From positions 10,595,523-10,659,522 of the forward strand of contig OX336342.1 of assembly GCA_946902875.1 (NCBI GenBank): a stretch of DNA of 64,000 nucleotides. Direction: 5' to 3'. The notes below the pieces were generated by a model, which was not told the origin of the DNA, did no database searches, and saw only the letters and a program-made list of their open reading frames with translations. The translations under genes and the position numbers were made by a program. Shown piece by piece: positions 22,924 to 34,855 of this stretch (its first letter is position 1; the number at the start of each line of letters is the position of its first letter). The DNA comes from Nematopogon swammerdamellus. Taxonomy: Eukaryota > Arthropoda > Insecta > Lepidoptera > Adelidae.

Positions 22924-23035
22924 ACATACATACATATCACATATTCTGAATCCCGACAATCGGGGTAAGCAGAGTAATCGGTGTAGTGCTGCAAGAACTC
23001 TGGTAAATTACAGCACAACACCGAACACCACGTTT
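22924..23035 (+). repeat. SINE-like family S2, 5' part
   Basis: It carries (TACA)n, 'CCCGACAATCGGGGTAAGC', 'GTAATCGGTGTAGTGCTGC' and 'CAGCACAACACCG', then stops. Confidence 0.75.
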
Positions 23036-23631
23036 CGTTTCGTTTTCGTTAGATTATATTGAATTAAATATATACAATCGTGGTCCATATCCCGTGTAGA
23101 CCCCTAGGCAATCTGTGGTCGTCTTGCAAGGGCCACGATATCAATAATTATTAATAAACATTAATATATTTCCTTATTAATATCAACATAACGAGCTTTG
23201 TTTGTGATTCCATCGCAACCGCATTCATATAGAACACTCAACCCAGAGCAGAGTTCGCTTTTGGTTCGCTTTTGTCTGCTCATTTAGTGGTCAGTGTGTA
23301 AGTAAATAAATAATAATAAGTGCAACAATGTTTTTTCATAATATCGCAGCAAACACGGCGAGTGGTTGCGCTGCTACCGGGCGAAACTTATTTCATCACA
23401 GTGGCTCAACAGCCTGCAGGCTCTTGCACCGAGCCGCGTCGCCCCCCGGCTCCTACCCGCCGGAACCGCTGCACCACCCTAAACCACACCGTCGGCGTCG
23501 CCTCACAGTGCATTGCTTTCAATTTTGATTTTGTAACTTTCAAACATTCAACTTGGGCTTTTAAAGCAACTTACATTGATTAGATTGAACTTACATACAG
23601 TAGAGCAATATGTTTTATGAATTTTAAGAAT
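23036..23631. other. Stretch without a recognisable gene; possible LTR-edge remnant
   Basis: At about 23205-23222, 'TTTGTGATTCCATCGCA' resembles the 3' end of the giant LTR ('TGTGATTCCATCACA'). Overlapping frames at 23320-23583 are Pro/Arg-rich with no recognised domain. Confidence 0.3.
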
Positions 23632-23785
23632 TGTGTTTTCCGACCAGTTCAGTGTAGCCGGCACGATCAAAGGGGGAAGCACTGACATGGCACCTAGTTC
23701 ACCCGGTGTTATGGCTGACATCACGGACGTTGTAGGTGATGTAGCTAACCATGTCAGTTTCCATAAAAAAAAAATAAAAAAAAAA
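23632..23785 (+). repeat. SINE family S1, 3' part with poly-A
   Basis: It reads 'CAGTTCAGTGTAGCCGGCAC', 'AGCACTGACATGGCACCTAG', 'GACGTTGTAGGTGATGTAGC' and 'GTCAGTTTCCAT', then an A-run. Confidence 0.8.
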
Positions 23786-24693
23786 TATTTTGGCCACTGT
23801 TTTTGACCCCGACAATCTAATACCTATTATACAAGGAATAGTGAATTTTTTGCATCTAGCTAATTACGAAATATTAAGTGAGTGCTTTATTTACATGCTT
23901 ATTACTGACATAAAAAGAACCTATTAAATAACTTTCGATATTAACTTGGGTTTATTTTGAAGATTTCTATGGTTCATAATTTTTTAGGTTGGCCCTAGGC
24001 CCTAGACGATCGTTCGTAGCCTTAGCGCATTTAAACTAATGTAGCACGCATTTAGCACGCTCTAAGTTCGTAACGGAATTCTTCTGTAAGCAGCGCGGAA
24101 TAATCTTAGCGCAATGAGGTGCATCGTTTGAACGATTGTATGCAAGTACAAGAACAAACTGTGTCATTGGAGAACAAGAATCAATCATTACTCTGTGAAT
24201 TGCTTCGGATAAACGACTGTCCCATCCCAGGCCGTGTCGGATAAGATATAAAACCTCCGAATGTCATTTGCGCCGAGAGGTAGACGCGGGAAAATATAGC
24301 AGTTGCCCCTTTCCCAGCACATACATTGCAAATGGCTTGGCCGATATCCAAGGCGGCACCTATAGACTTACCTATGCACGCGCGGGCGCTGCATTTTGTT
24401 TCCTTTGCTGGGTATTTTATACGCTACCTCTGCGACCGGGAAAGAATGGATTCGCAGTTTTATCCTTTTATAATTTAGTAGATTTGTGCCAGCAGCGGGC
24501 CGCACCGCCGCACACCGCCCCGCCCCGCCCCAGCCCGCTCCGGATGCTGCCCTTGTTTTGTTCGGTTTGAAAGATATCGAAAGTTCGCATTTGTTGTTGT
24601 AGTCTTTTGAAATGTTTGTACGACTGTTTGCTCAGCTAGAAGTCGCTTAATATATTGGATGTCTGATGCGAAATTCGTGTACAGTACACGTGA
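23786..24693. other. Stretch without a recognisable gene
   Basis: Nothing recognised. A C-rich pocket lies at about 24490-24545. Confidence 0.4.
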
Positions 24694-25234
24694 CCTGTGC
24701 CACATTATATGCAACGTTTCCCAAAACTCAACGTCAAGCGGGAACTAGGGAGTAGGCCAGTTTATGACTACCCAGGGAAAAATAAGAAGTAAAATCGGAG
24801 TCATTTCTTTTTCATTATATGAGCATTTTATGAAAAACACTCGTACAACATTTTTAGGTACTACGACTACAAATTTGCAAATATAATTGTTAAATGTTTT
24901 TATTGGTAGCCTAAATAACTCTGCTATTGATCAGTATCCCAAATAAAACCAAAATGCCCATAGTTTTATCACAAATTGTGACAAGTTCGAGAGCAGTCTA
25001 ACTGCCATATGAATGATCAATAAACAATACAATACAAAACATATTAAAGTTAAATATTTTTCTAAAAAAACAAATGACTCCGATTTTTTTTTTATTTTTC
25101 CCTGGGTAGTCATAAACTGGCCTACTCCCTAGTTCCCGCTTGACGTTAAGTTTGGAGAAATGTTGTATATAATGTGGCACAGGAGAAGGCCATGGAGAAG
25201 GCCAGTTTATGACTTAAACTGGCCTTCTCCATGG
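24694..25234. mobile_element. Foldback element F3 with nested palindrome
   Basis: The arms 24694-24806 and 25072-25183 are inverted copies ('CAAGCGGGAACTAGGGAGTA' against its complement, from CCTGTGCCACATTATA to CGGAGTCATTT). Just outside the right arm is a perfect 19-bp palindrome, CCATGGAGAAGGCCAGTTT (25190-25208) pairing with 25216-25234 over a 7-base loop. It is followed by a third short copy of the arm ('TTCCCGCTTGACGTT'). Confidence 0.85.
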
Positions 25235-25740
25235 TTCCCGCTTGACGTTGAAAAGTTGAGATACATTATTGAACAGTTGTAAAGTTCGCCAACATTTGAT
25301 GTAAACCTTCTTTATCAGTTGAGATTATCGATAGAGTTTGGCGAAGTAATAATATGTAGAATTCCATGCATTTTTATGAAGATATTTATTTGATTAATAA
25401 TGAAACTATCATGAATAATGAACAGTAGAATGATAATGTTTTAATCTAATATTATCCACCTGCTGGGACTGCTAACAATATTTAGGTCGTTGTCGCCGGA
25501 GTGGGTAACCAAGTGAAGCCCAGGCCGGAGCGGATCGAACCTGCTCCGCTGGTAATGGATTGTAAATGAAATCAGCTGCCGGGACTCGCAATCCTTCGGG
25601 ATTGGAGATACTTTTTCCATTTTCAGCTTAAGCCCGTAACGCCTTCAGATATCTCTGAAGCTTAGTGTTATGCAGTCTCATTTGCATGAACAGAGATAAA
25701 TTTCTCTGAGAAAAATAGATGAGTAGAAGAAAAGCAATTG
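25235..25740. other. Stretch without a recognisable gene
   Basis: Nothing recognised. Confidence 0.4.
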
Positions 25741-25868
25741 CAGTTCAGTGTAGCCAACGTGAAATGAAGGGAAGCACTGACATGGCACCTAAGTTCACCC
25801 GGTGTTATGGGCTGACATCACGGATGTTGAAGGTGATGTAGCCAACCGTGTTAGTTTCCATAAAAAAA
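25741..25868 (+). repeat. SINE family S1, 3' part with poly-A
   Basis: Starts at CAGTTCAGTGTAGCC and ends 'GTTAGTTTCCAT' plus an A-run. Same 3' end as at 23632 and 62768. Confidence 0.8.
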
Positions 25869-26049
25869 CATAAAGGTAGACGTTCCCTTTTATAAGAATT
25901 AGAGAAGAGATAGAGATAAGTGGGAAACGTTTTGACCATTATCAAAACTGTTATTGGTTAAATGGCTTCAAGGTAAGACCTTCTACGACCTTAAATTCTT
26001 TGCGGGCGTTGTATGATTTCTTGTCCGTCAATATCATAAATTAGATTAT

Positions 26050-26215
26050 TATTATTTAATATGTGAATCAAAATAATTGAATGTGGTAATTATTAACAAA
26101 GAAAGTGTCTTGCGAAATATTTGAAAATTATTATAAATGTTTTGAATTGTATTAATATGTATTGACGATGTAAGTTTATTACTAAATAAAAACTTTGACT
26201 TTGACTTTGACTTTG
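26050..26215 (+). repeat. Probable LINE 3' tail with (CTTTGA)n
   Basis: AT-rich sequence ending 'ACTAAATAAAAACTTTGACT' with repeated TTTGAC units, a form typical of tails of insect CR1/RTE-type elements. No coding part is visible. Confidence 0.4.
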
Positions 26216-28081
26216 AAAACTCTCTCAGGGTACTCATAATGATTGACCAAACGATGGGTCCAACAAACGACCATAAGCTAAGTCGTTACATGAAAATATT
26301 TTATGAACAGTAACCACCGTTATAAATCGCATTTAAACTATTTTATAAGAGTACCTTATTCACTAGCTGTGCCTACAAATCTAATTGAAGTGCAAACATG
26401 AAACCACCGAGAACGAGGCCGAAGAACGAGCTGGGTTCACGTAAAATATATATATCTACTCTCTTACATAACATATAATTATTGATGGAAACATGTAAAT
26501 CACAATGAAAGCCAACCGATACCCAATATCGATTACTTTCGACCATACTACTCTATTACTCGATTCCTATTGCCGATGGCGTAATAGTACAAACATATCA
26601 ATAATATTGGTACGGAACCCTCGGTGCGCGAGTCCGACACGCACTTGGCCGGTTTTTCGAGTAACTCACATAAATGGAATCCGAAGTAAAGATATTTCTC
26701 CGACTACGTTCACTTCCGACGCCACTGCTCAGGTCATATGAATAATGGTCTGATGCTATATAGCGTATATATTATGTTACACCGATGACCAATATTTTAA
26801 AGCTCCATTCGAATTGGTTCAGTAGTTTTTTACGTTATGAGTGCACAACCAAACACACAAAAAAACACAAAAAAATCAACAGATTTTACGTGTACGCAAC
26901 AATGGCTGCATTGGAAATGTATCTTGGAAAATTTCATTATTTAGTATACCCAACAAAAATAAAACTCCAAAAAATATTATACCTACTCCCGGCCGCGTGC
27001 GCGTGACCCTGCGCTGGGTCCATGACAATGGTGTTCCTTCATTAGACCAAAACAATGCCCGTGGCCATCGATGCCCGTGACCTCCCAGCTGCGGGCCCCT
27101 CAATACGCGGCGCGCGCGCAGGTTGACCTAATTTTAATTCCTTGTTATGATTTTAATGTCGTCGTCGTCTGTGTCACAAGTACCTACGCCCCGAGACTCT
27201 CTTTAACTTGAAAAATTGTTGAACTTTGAGGTCGCGCTGCTCATCAACCATAAGTTGCACACCACAACCAAAAATTACCCTCGAATAGCCCAACTCATTC
27301 TCTAGGCGAGCCTTTTTTATTTTTGCTCTAACCCTTAACCGAAATTTATAAAAAAATTATTACGAAAAAATGACACGATTTTTTTCCGAAATGTTTTGGA
27401 TTTAAAAAAAAAAGTATTTCGAAATTTTCAAAATCTCAAATCATCAAATACGTATCGATAAATTCTACGTCGATTGAGCTCTCACTCACCCTCGTAACCC
27501 TTACATCAACAAAGTTATAAGCATTTTTGTGTATAACGCAAAATCGATCCATTAAACATTTCCAGTGTTAAAATAAAACATCACCTCACAATTATTTTTT
27601 TGCAATTATCTTAAATAATAATTAACAACACACCTATTTTACAATTTTATTATACAATAAGTTGATGATTAACACGAGAGTGCGTGAGCTATTTTAGTTC
27701 ATAGAAGGCAGGGCGAGGTATTCAGTTTAAAGTTGTTGAACTCCGAACAGCTTTATTAAAGCGTTGTTTGGTCTTTTAGGCAACTCCTCGAGAAAGTTTA
27801 ATGAAATCGGCGACATTGTTGCAGCTGCATCTTGTCTGCGCTACAATACGGTTGAAGCGAGAGGACTGTGGGTGGAGGGCGTAGCTAGGTGTAGGTAACT
27901 GCAAGAAATTCACTCCAAAGAAATTGTTTATGCGTTAATCGGTTTATAAAAAGTGTCTCAGTGTCTTTATGTAAGACGGAGTATGAAAATAGGGTCAGTG
28001 TTGTTGAAGCACGGAAATGCATTTGTGAAGTAAATCTGATGATGATCTTAAAATAAAACATACACATTCGATAGTAGTATT
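26216..28081. other. AT-rich stretch with small repeat fragments only
   Basis: A minisatellite fragment ('GAACGAGGCCGAAGAACGAG') lies at about 26405-26450, and an S4 fragment at 26598-26660 ('GGAACCCTCGGTGCGCGAG' to 'CACTTGGCCGG'). A GC-rich patch lies at 26990-27120. No gene is recognised. Confidence 0.5.
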
Positions 28082-28492
28082 AAATTACAAATTTAAAAAA
28101 CCCCCGACCCTTAAAAAGTCAAAAATAATTTCCGTTTACTTAATTAAAGGAGTCGGGAGACCGCTAAGTAAATTCCCGCGCAGCTCTGAGTTTTATATTT
28201 TATTTACTTAGCGGTCCCCCGACTCCTTTAATTAAGTAAACGGAAATTATTTTTGACTTTTTAAGGGTCGGGGGTTTTTTAAATTTGTAATTTAACTTTT
28301 ATTTCAAGCTTTTTAAAAAAAACCGCATGAAAATCGGTCCACTTTTTGAGATAAAATTTTTTTTTATCACTTAATTACTTGATTACTTGATTACAAACAT
28401 AGCTAAGAACCATCCCGATTAAACAAGCTTCCTAATAAAAAAAACCGCGTCCAAATCGATCCATCCGTTTGGCAGCTACGATGCCACAGACA

Positions 28493-28529
<37 letters not shown>

Positions 28530-28571
28530 AACTTATAACACCCCTCCTTCTTTTTCGTCGGGGGTTAAAAA
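28082..28571 (+). mobile_element. Foldback repeat family F1, copy 2, near-perfect 92-bp arms
   Basis: Arms 28082-28173 and 28202-28293 are inverted copies with one mismatch that I can see (GGGAGA against GGGGGA), separated by a 28-base loop. A tail follows with 'TTACTTGATTACTTGATTAC', 'GGCAGCTACGATGCCACAGA', (CA)n at 28496-28525 and a final 'TTCGTCGGGGGTTAAAA'. Copy 1 at the window start is the same unit reversed. Confidence 0.85.
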
Positions 28572-30038
28572 TAGCTAGTGACGACATCCGAACTCTGTTA
28601 GAGAAAAGAAAAAATAAGTGAAAATAAAGGCAAAATCAAATTAAGAAGTAAAGCAACGAATTTAGGAAATTTAAGAATAAACGGAAAAATAAAAATATTC
28701 TTAGATCAGATCATTTTAACCATCTCTACACGGCTCCCGGCTGCAGCCTAACGTTGCCTCAGTCGCTTATGTAAAATATGTACAGATGCGAAGCAAATAC
28801 ATGAAAGGAATCTTTAACTATAAATATACATCTTGACGTGATTCCTTCGGAACAGCCGGCTCAAAGGAGCAATAATATCCTCAAACAAATATTAAAGCGG
28901 ATTAATTACGGATCCTTTGAATGGCAGAACCCGTTACTAAGGAAACGCGGTGAAGCAAAGTGGCATAACCTTAGAGACCACCATAATGTGAATTCATAGT
29001 CAAATGTATTTTAAATTTATTGATGTATTTTTGAGGTGATCCACTTAATGACCGTCGCGCTCAAGGACTTCATCAATATTATTAATTTTTAGATAGGTAT
29101 CGCACACATTTATTTGTCTTAAACGTTCATTTTACTAATAAAAGGTGAGACGTTTCCATAAAAAATAATTTGTAACTACCTATTATATATGTAATAATAT
29201 TTTGCATCGTCGCAATGTTTTTTGTTTGTTTAAAATTGTATAATTTATATTTTGCCTTCCGCCGGGAATAATATAATATGAATGGAAAAGTGCAAACGAA
29301 CCCCGTACGGATTCATTTAGATTTTTTTAGATGCGGAAGGCTCCATATTTGGCTTCACTCTCTCTCTTGTATTCATGAATGCTTCGTTCTGCAGCACTTG
29401 AACGAAGCAGACGTCGAGTTAAGTGTGTAGCCTATTATTCTTTCATTAAACTACTACATACACATTACACTACATACATACACATTTTTATTATGTTCGT
29501 ATTTCATTGAACCAGCGCCACCATAGTGTTCATGTACATAATTATACGAACACTTTTTCTTTGTTAGATTTAACATTTTCACAAAATTTAACTCAACGAT
29601 GAATGAGGGAAATAAAGTGGCACAATGGCCGCTGAAGATGCTATATTGACTTGTTCATTACGAACACACATTTTCGTCGTCATGAAATTTCTTATCTCCC
29701 TTCCGCGGTCGATGGCGTCACGGGACAATGGGCTATCGTAAAACGCACGCCTTCTCCCGCCCGCCTCAGCCTCCGCACAGCCGTGTAGTAGCTCTTTTGC
29801 ACATTCAGCCCCCTGAAGCACTTGAGTGTTCTCGAATTAGCGCTATCAGGGATATTCTGCCCGGGCTCGGGCTCCGCTTGTGGTCTGGATTTTGCATGAG
29901 GCTGCTTTATTGACGGCAATGAAAACTTGGCGCAGATGCGACGACGGTTAGCTCATATCCTCAAGTCTTGAAATACTTTTTTATGTGTGTGGCTGTGGAT
30001 CATAAAAACATGTGCATTTGGCTTAGAAATTCATATCG
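28572..30038. other. AT-rich stretch without a recognisable gene
   Basis: Nothing recognised. A moderately GC-rich part at 29690-29900 holds only short overlapping frames without motifs. Confidence 0.45.
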
Positions 30039-30529
30039 ACGTGGCATTCGCAACCCCCCCATACGACCGATTGTCCATGGGCGTCGTTCTTTATTCTTTA
30101 TTCATCATCCGTAGACAGTACACTTCACTCGGATTCGTAATATTTTAACATTTAACATTTAGCATGTTTCCAGTTAGATTATCACAGCGAAGAAGAACTG
30201 GCAAGAAACTTCCGCTAGATACTTTTTTTTACGTCCACTTAGCCTACATTTACAAAAGTGTTTGTCACTGCCTAAACAGTACAAGTCATCATTATTTCTA
30301 AAAACGTGTCACAAATACATTTCTTTTCCATATGCGTAAACCATTCATATAACATGTTGGAGCCAATTGGAGCAGGCCGGTCTACAATAAAAACAGCACC
30401 CGTTCACGAGCATCACGCCAAGGCCAGCCATCACTTCCCTCAACCATATTTGAGGGTGAGAGGCGACCCGAGAGTTAGACACCTTATGGGTGGCTCGGCG
30501 CCAAATGTCGGGTTTTCAATAAAAAAACA
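30039..30529 (+). repeat. Jockey-like LINE 3' UTR split by an insertion of about 380 bp
   Basis: 30039-30090 ends 'TGTCCATGGGCGTCGTT'. 30473-30529 resumes 'GTTAGACACCTTATGGGTGG' and ends TTCAATAAAAAA. In the copies at 14862 and 35888 these two parts are contiguous. The intervening sequence has no coding potential and ends with a hairpin, CTCAA/TTGAG, at about 30439-30455. Confidence 0.65.
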
Positions 30530-31755
30530 ATTGCACACATACGAAGAAATAAAGTTTTAAGTTTACCGATAACTTACGAACTGTGTATGGCAAGTCGATT
30601 TCCTCTGTCCCCGGCGCTTCAATATTGGCAATTTCAGTAATTAAGAAAATAAGCACCAAATCTAGTGATGTGGAGGATCAGGTTGACAGAACAATATTAA
30701 TATTAAGTTACTCAGTTACTCGTCTTACCGGTTTAAAAAACGTGTACAGGATATTTGTCGTACACTGTAATTTTGTGTACGTGCGGTATGTTCTTTCTTC
30801 TATTCGCGTTCCTGGATACACACATGTTATACACACACATTTCGTTTCTGTTAGCTTATAAATTTAATTTTGCTGTAATTCGCCTACATATTTCTAGTTA
30901 TTGTTGTTAGTTTTTATTTTTTATATTTAACTTTTTTTTCTGTTCTTATTATTGTTCTATTTTTTAAATGTATTTTACTGCAATAAATTAACCACGAAGT
31001 GTACAAACGTTTAGTAACTATGTCTGTAAATTATAGTTATTTTTGTATTTTAACATGTTGTGACATATTTCTGTTGTTTGTGCCAAAATAAATAAATAAA
31101 TAAATAAATAAAATATTCAGGAAAATGGATCTACCTTTTCATGAACCCTTTTCTAGAGAAAACCCTTATGTAGGTATTTCTAAAATTTGGGTTTCTTAAA
31201 CCTTTTAGTTGAAACAAGAACTCAAGTCAAGGCTATAAATTGTAAATAAGTATATAAAGTGCCACCCTCTCTGTCATACGCGGCGAAACTTATAGGACTA
31301 CTGGCTATTCGTACCCTACTGGTTTTCAAGAGCATTCAGTATCGCCGCAATTTTATGAAAAAGGGAAATGAACAGCTTAGGGGATGAAGGGGCGGCGTGT
31401 AGTTGTCGAGAGCTGTCAGTTGATTTCCGCTCGGGTAACGCATCTGAATGCTGACCGCTTGCGCCGACAAATGTTCAAACACAATCTGGTTTTCTGGCCT
31501 TGGGAATGTTCTCCTATTTGATTTACTGAGAGTTTGCATGTTTCAGGGTTCTGTAGAAGCAACAGGTTTTTATTTGTTTATTTATATTTATTTGGAAAAG
31601 AAAGGTAAAATTTTAAGTGATACCTAAGATAATAATTAGCACTAAAAAAATTATTTAAGAACCTAGGTAGTGAAAAGATTTCATTGTAAAAAAATTACGT
31701 TAATAATTTATTGCCGAATTGGCAAAATATTCATTAAAGGCTTACGAATCCCTTA
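30530..31755. other. AT-rich stretch without a recognisable gene
   Basis: An (AAAT)n tract at about 31087-31112 may be a retroelement tail. No gene is recognised. Confidence 0.45.
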
Positions 31756-32021
31756 GACGGAGGTTACACGCTAGGTTTGGCATCAGTTCAGTCCGTGACC
31801 TTGGTCACGACGAGATTGACGCCAGACTGACGCCAGAAGTAAAATGCATTCGCACTATCAGTCTGCCATCAGTCTAGTATCAAAATATTTTAAAATCCAT
31901 CAGTCTGGTCCATCATTTCAAACCATCCATCCATCAAATTAGATTAAACGGTCAGTCTTGACCATGGTTTAACCAGACTGATGGACTGAACTGATGAAAA
32001 ACCTAGCGTGTAACCTCCGTC
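31756..32021. mobile_element. MITE, 266 bp, TTA target duplication (PIF/Harbinger-like)
   Basis: The element starts GACGGAGGTTACACGCTAGG and ends with its inverted partner, ending 'CCTAGCGTGTAACCTCCGTC'. It is flanked by TTA on both sides (31753-31755 and 32022-32024). TTA/TWA duplications of three bases are typical of PIF/Harbinger. The interior contains many CAGTCTG/CAGACTG repeats and no coding sequence. Confidence 0.85.
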
Positions 32022-33670
32022 TTACGACTGATCTTTTTCGAAATTCGGAATCTCAAGTAACTGAGGTGAGGGCACTCTCGTTGCTTTTTTCTTCATTGAC
32101 GTTTGAAGAAATAAATGGAGTCCTAAATTTGAGTATCAGTCACTAAGAAGGTACCAACTCCCATTCGCTAAGATTAAATGATCTTTTTGTCCTGCGAGCA
32201 CCGAGATTTATGAAAAAAGTTTATAAGAATCAGCGGAGAGTCGTACGGTCTGCGAGCCCAGCCACACTTCCCGAGCATTCCGAAATCATTCTTCGCAGGA
32301 CGATTATGTTCAGCGAATGGAAATCCACGGGATAAGGAAAAATGTTTACTCGCCTGGAAAAAGGATATGTGTGAGGTCACCGGCATTCCTGCTACACCGC
32401 GGAGCTGGCGGGGGCGGGGCGGAGGCTAGTAGCGGTCGGCGGGGGCGGCGGCGAAAGCGATGGTATAGGTATTGCGTAGGTACCATTACCACCCTTAAGA
32501 GCAGACAGAGGTTAGTCACGTGTTAACATATTAGGTATTTGAACGAAGTATCCTTGTCTCCGTTCGCCATGCGCGCGCCAACGCAAGAGGGACAGCTGCA
32601 CGTTTCAGCTAATATACCTACAAATTACATTGAAATTAATCATTCGGGGTTTATGTTTTCCCGACCCCTAAACCTTATCTGGTTTTTATTACAATTTTAT
32701 TCTTCTTTTGTTGTAATAACGACAGTCTAATCTACGTACTCGTATATGTAATTTTATTTTTTTAAAATCCAAAGTAACGATTCAGTCGAGCTTAATGAAC
32801 TTTATGACATCAAACAATTTAAAATTTAATTTTTTTCCTTCGAAAAAAAAATTTTTTAGCTCTGGTTTCGTATATTTAATTTAACCAAAGACATGACAGG
32901 TACGTAGATTGGACTGATTGATTATATTACAAGAAAAAAAGGGTTGAAAAATCTATGGATAAAAATAACCTCTGTGTTATCACGTGACATCTGTGTTATC
33001 TGTGTTATCTTAAGATACACTCCGAACAGTTCAGGCACTGAACCAAGAAGGAGGAAATAATAACCAACTTTGAGCATTTTTGTAATAATGTTAACGTGTT
33101 ATTTTCTTCATTGCGAAATAAAATATTGAGATTTAAAGGTAAACCCATAATTAAGAGAATAAAGATAATTCCTATGAATTGACTAAATGTATATTCAGAT
33201 GTTCTCGCGTATTGAGTGAATATTTAAGAAGCCACAAAAGATTTCTTGTGGTCTGCCGAAGTTGGATTACCTATCTACGGCCGAAGTGAGTTTCTCGTCG
33301 TTTCTGCTCCTTTATAGTACATCTATGAATAGCTAACTGAATCAATACTAAACTTAATATAACATTTCCCTTTTTGTGTCACCTGCCAATGTATTTAACT
33401 CATAATAAATGTATTAGGCAGCGGTCTGCTTGTTCCGAGATTGGAGCCCTCAAGTTGCAGTTGGAGATTTTGAATGTGTGGTGTCAGAATGCAAAACAAT
33501 TAGCTAAATGTAAGGTAGCGTGAGGGGTTCCGAATTTTAAACATAATATGCGAAAACATGCCAATTGTATGTACAGAACAAGGTATGTGTGAAGAAAGTT
33601 GAGTCTCCTTTAAAGAACAATGTAAATATATGCTTAATTAAGTAAGCATTACAATAATTGTAACCTTTAT
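32022..33670. other. Stretch without a recognisable gene
   Basis: A G-rich patch lies at about 32395-32460. Nothing else is recognised. Confidence 0.45.
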
Positions 33671-33968
33671 ATATTTTTTTATGGAAACTGACACGGTTGG
33701 CTACATAACCTACAACGTCCGTGATGTCAGCCCAAAACACCGGGTGAACTAGGTGCCATGTCAGTGCTTCCCCCTTTGATGGTGCCGGCTACACTGAACT
33801 GGTCGGAAAACACAAACTATTTACATAGCCGTTTCGACCGACGTTTCATTCAGTGCGGTGGTATCAACCCGGGCCGGTTAAACCCTACCACCAAGTAAGA
33901 TTAGGAGGGAAGGGAAGGGACCTACAGTTTTACGAGGAATCCGAGCCTCGGTCAGCCTCCAACGGCCT
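33671..33968 (-). repeat. SINE family S1, long copy with part of the head (reverse)
   Basis: T-run (poly-A on the sense strand), then antisense 3' part, 'GACCGACGTTTCATTCAGTG', 'GGTTAAACCCTACCACC', and the antisense head end 'GAATCCGAGCC' (B box) with 'GGTCAGCCTCCAACGG'. It links the head seen at 10643 to the body seen elsewhere. Confidence 0.8.
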
Positions 33969-34385
33969 TAAATATTTTTTTTATCTCAAGGCTTCATTTA
34001 TTTACACAGTCAAAACATATTTACGCACTGTTAGTGAAAGTACAACATAAACTAGGAAATAAAATCTAAAACTAAATCACGATTAAAGTTTAACATTGTT
34101 TGTATCTAATTGGTAATTCTGTGAGTTTTGTCAACGGATGACGTAGCATCAGACTAGGGAGTGTAGCCAGTGACATCACTTCAGGCGCGCCTTGTAACGT
34201 AAAGCTTTCAAAGCATCGGGACATTGATGTATTGGAGCGAGAGAACACAAGAAGCGCAATTATTTCCAATGCTATTCGGATTTCTTGCTAACGAGCTGCT
34301 CTTGGGACTCGCTCGCCGTGGCGGCGCCGAGGTTGGCACAAAACCAGTGCGGATTGACTTGTGTTCAGTTGATGATCTGTTTATT

Positions 34386-34530
34386 AGGGTCCCGATGCGA
34401 AAAAGGGGACCCTTATGGGATCACTCTGGTGTATGCCTGTCTGTCCGTCTGTCGGTCATACGGAGATATCTCCTGATATACTACACCCATTTTGATGAAA
34501 CTACCTACGCACTATTTTGATTTATTTGTC
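34386..34530 (+). repeat. Short repeat with (TGTC)n, S4-related
   Basis: It starts 'AGGGTCCCGATGCG' and passes through GCCTGTCTGTCCGTCTGTCGG to 'GATATCTCC...CATTTTGATGAAAC'. This is the form of end seen in S4 and other insect repeats, but diverged. Confidence 0.4.
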
Positions 34531-34699
34531 TAATAATTTGGTCTAAAGTACAGGATACCCCAAAATGTAAAAAAATCTTACCCTTAATTAAATCCAGTAC
34601 TGTCATTCTATAGGCGATTGAAAAAATATATAACATGGCTATGATACTGGTGGCTGAGTCAGAGGGGCCAAACCACGTGCTCCGAGTCAATATCACCTC

Positions 34700-34855
34700 C
34701 GAGAAGGTAGGTGCCATACTTCCCTTTGGATTGCTGGCTAAACTGGACTAGAGGAGAACACAGCCGAGGCTGCGGATGCGGCCATCTTACATCCAGTACG
34801 GTGTGGTAGCAATCCAGTTGGCTACCATTTGACCCTACCACATACCTAGTGAGTA
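34700..34855 (-). repeat. Diverged S1-related SINE fragment
   Basis: The order of blocks matches antisense S1 ('GTGCCATACTTCCCTTTGG', a TGGCTAAACTGGACT block, 'ACGGTGTGGTAGCAATCC', 'GACCCTACCACATACC'), with only moderate similarity. It may be a related subfamily. Confidence 0.45.

Noticed and set aside
23320..23583. Start of a gag-like gene
   Set aside because: The two overlapping frames are Pro/Arg-rich without a capsid or zinc-knuckle motif and end within 90 codons.
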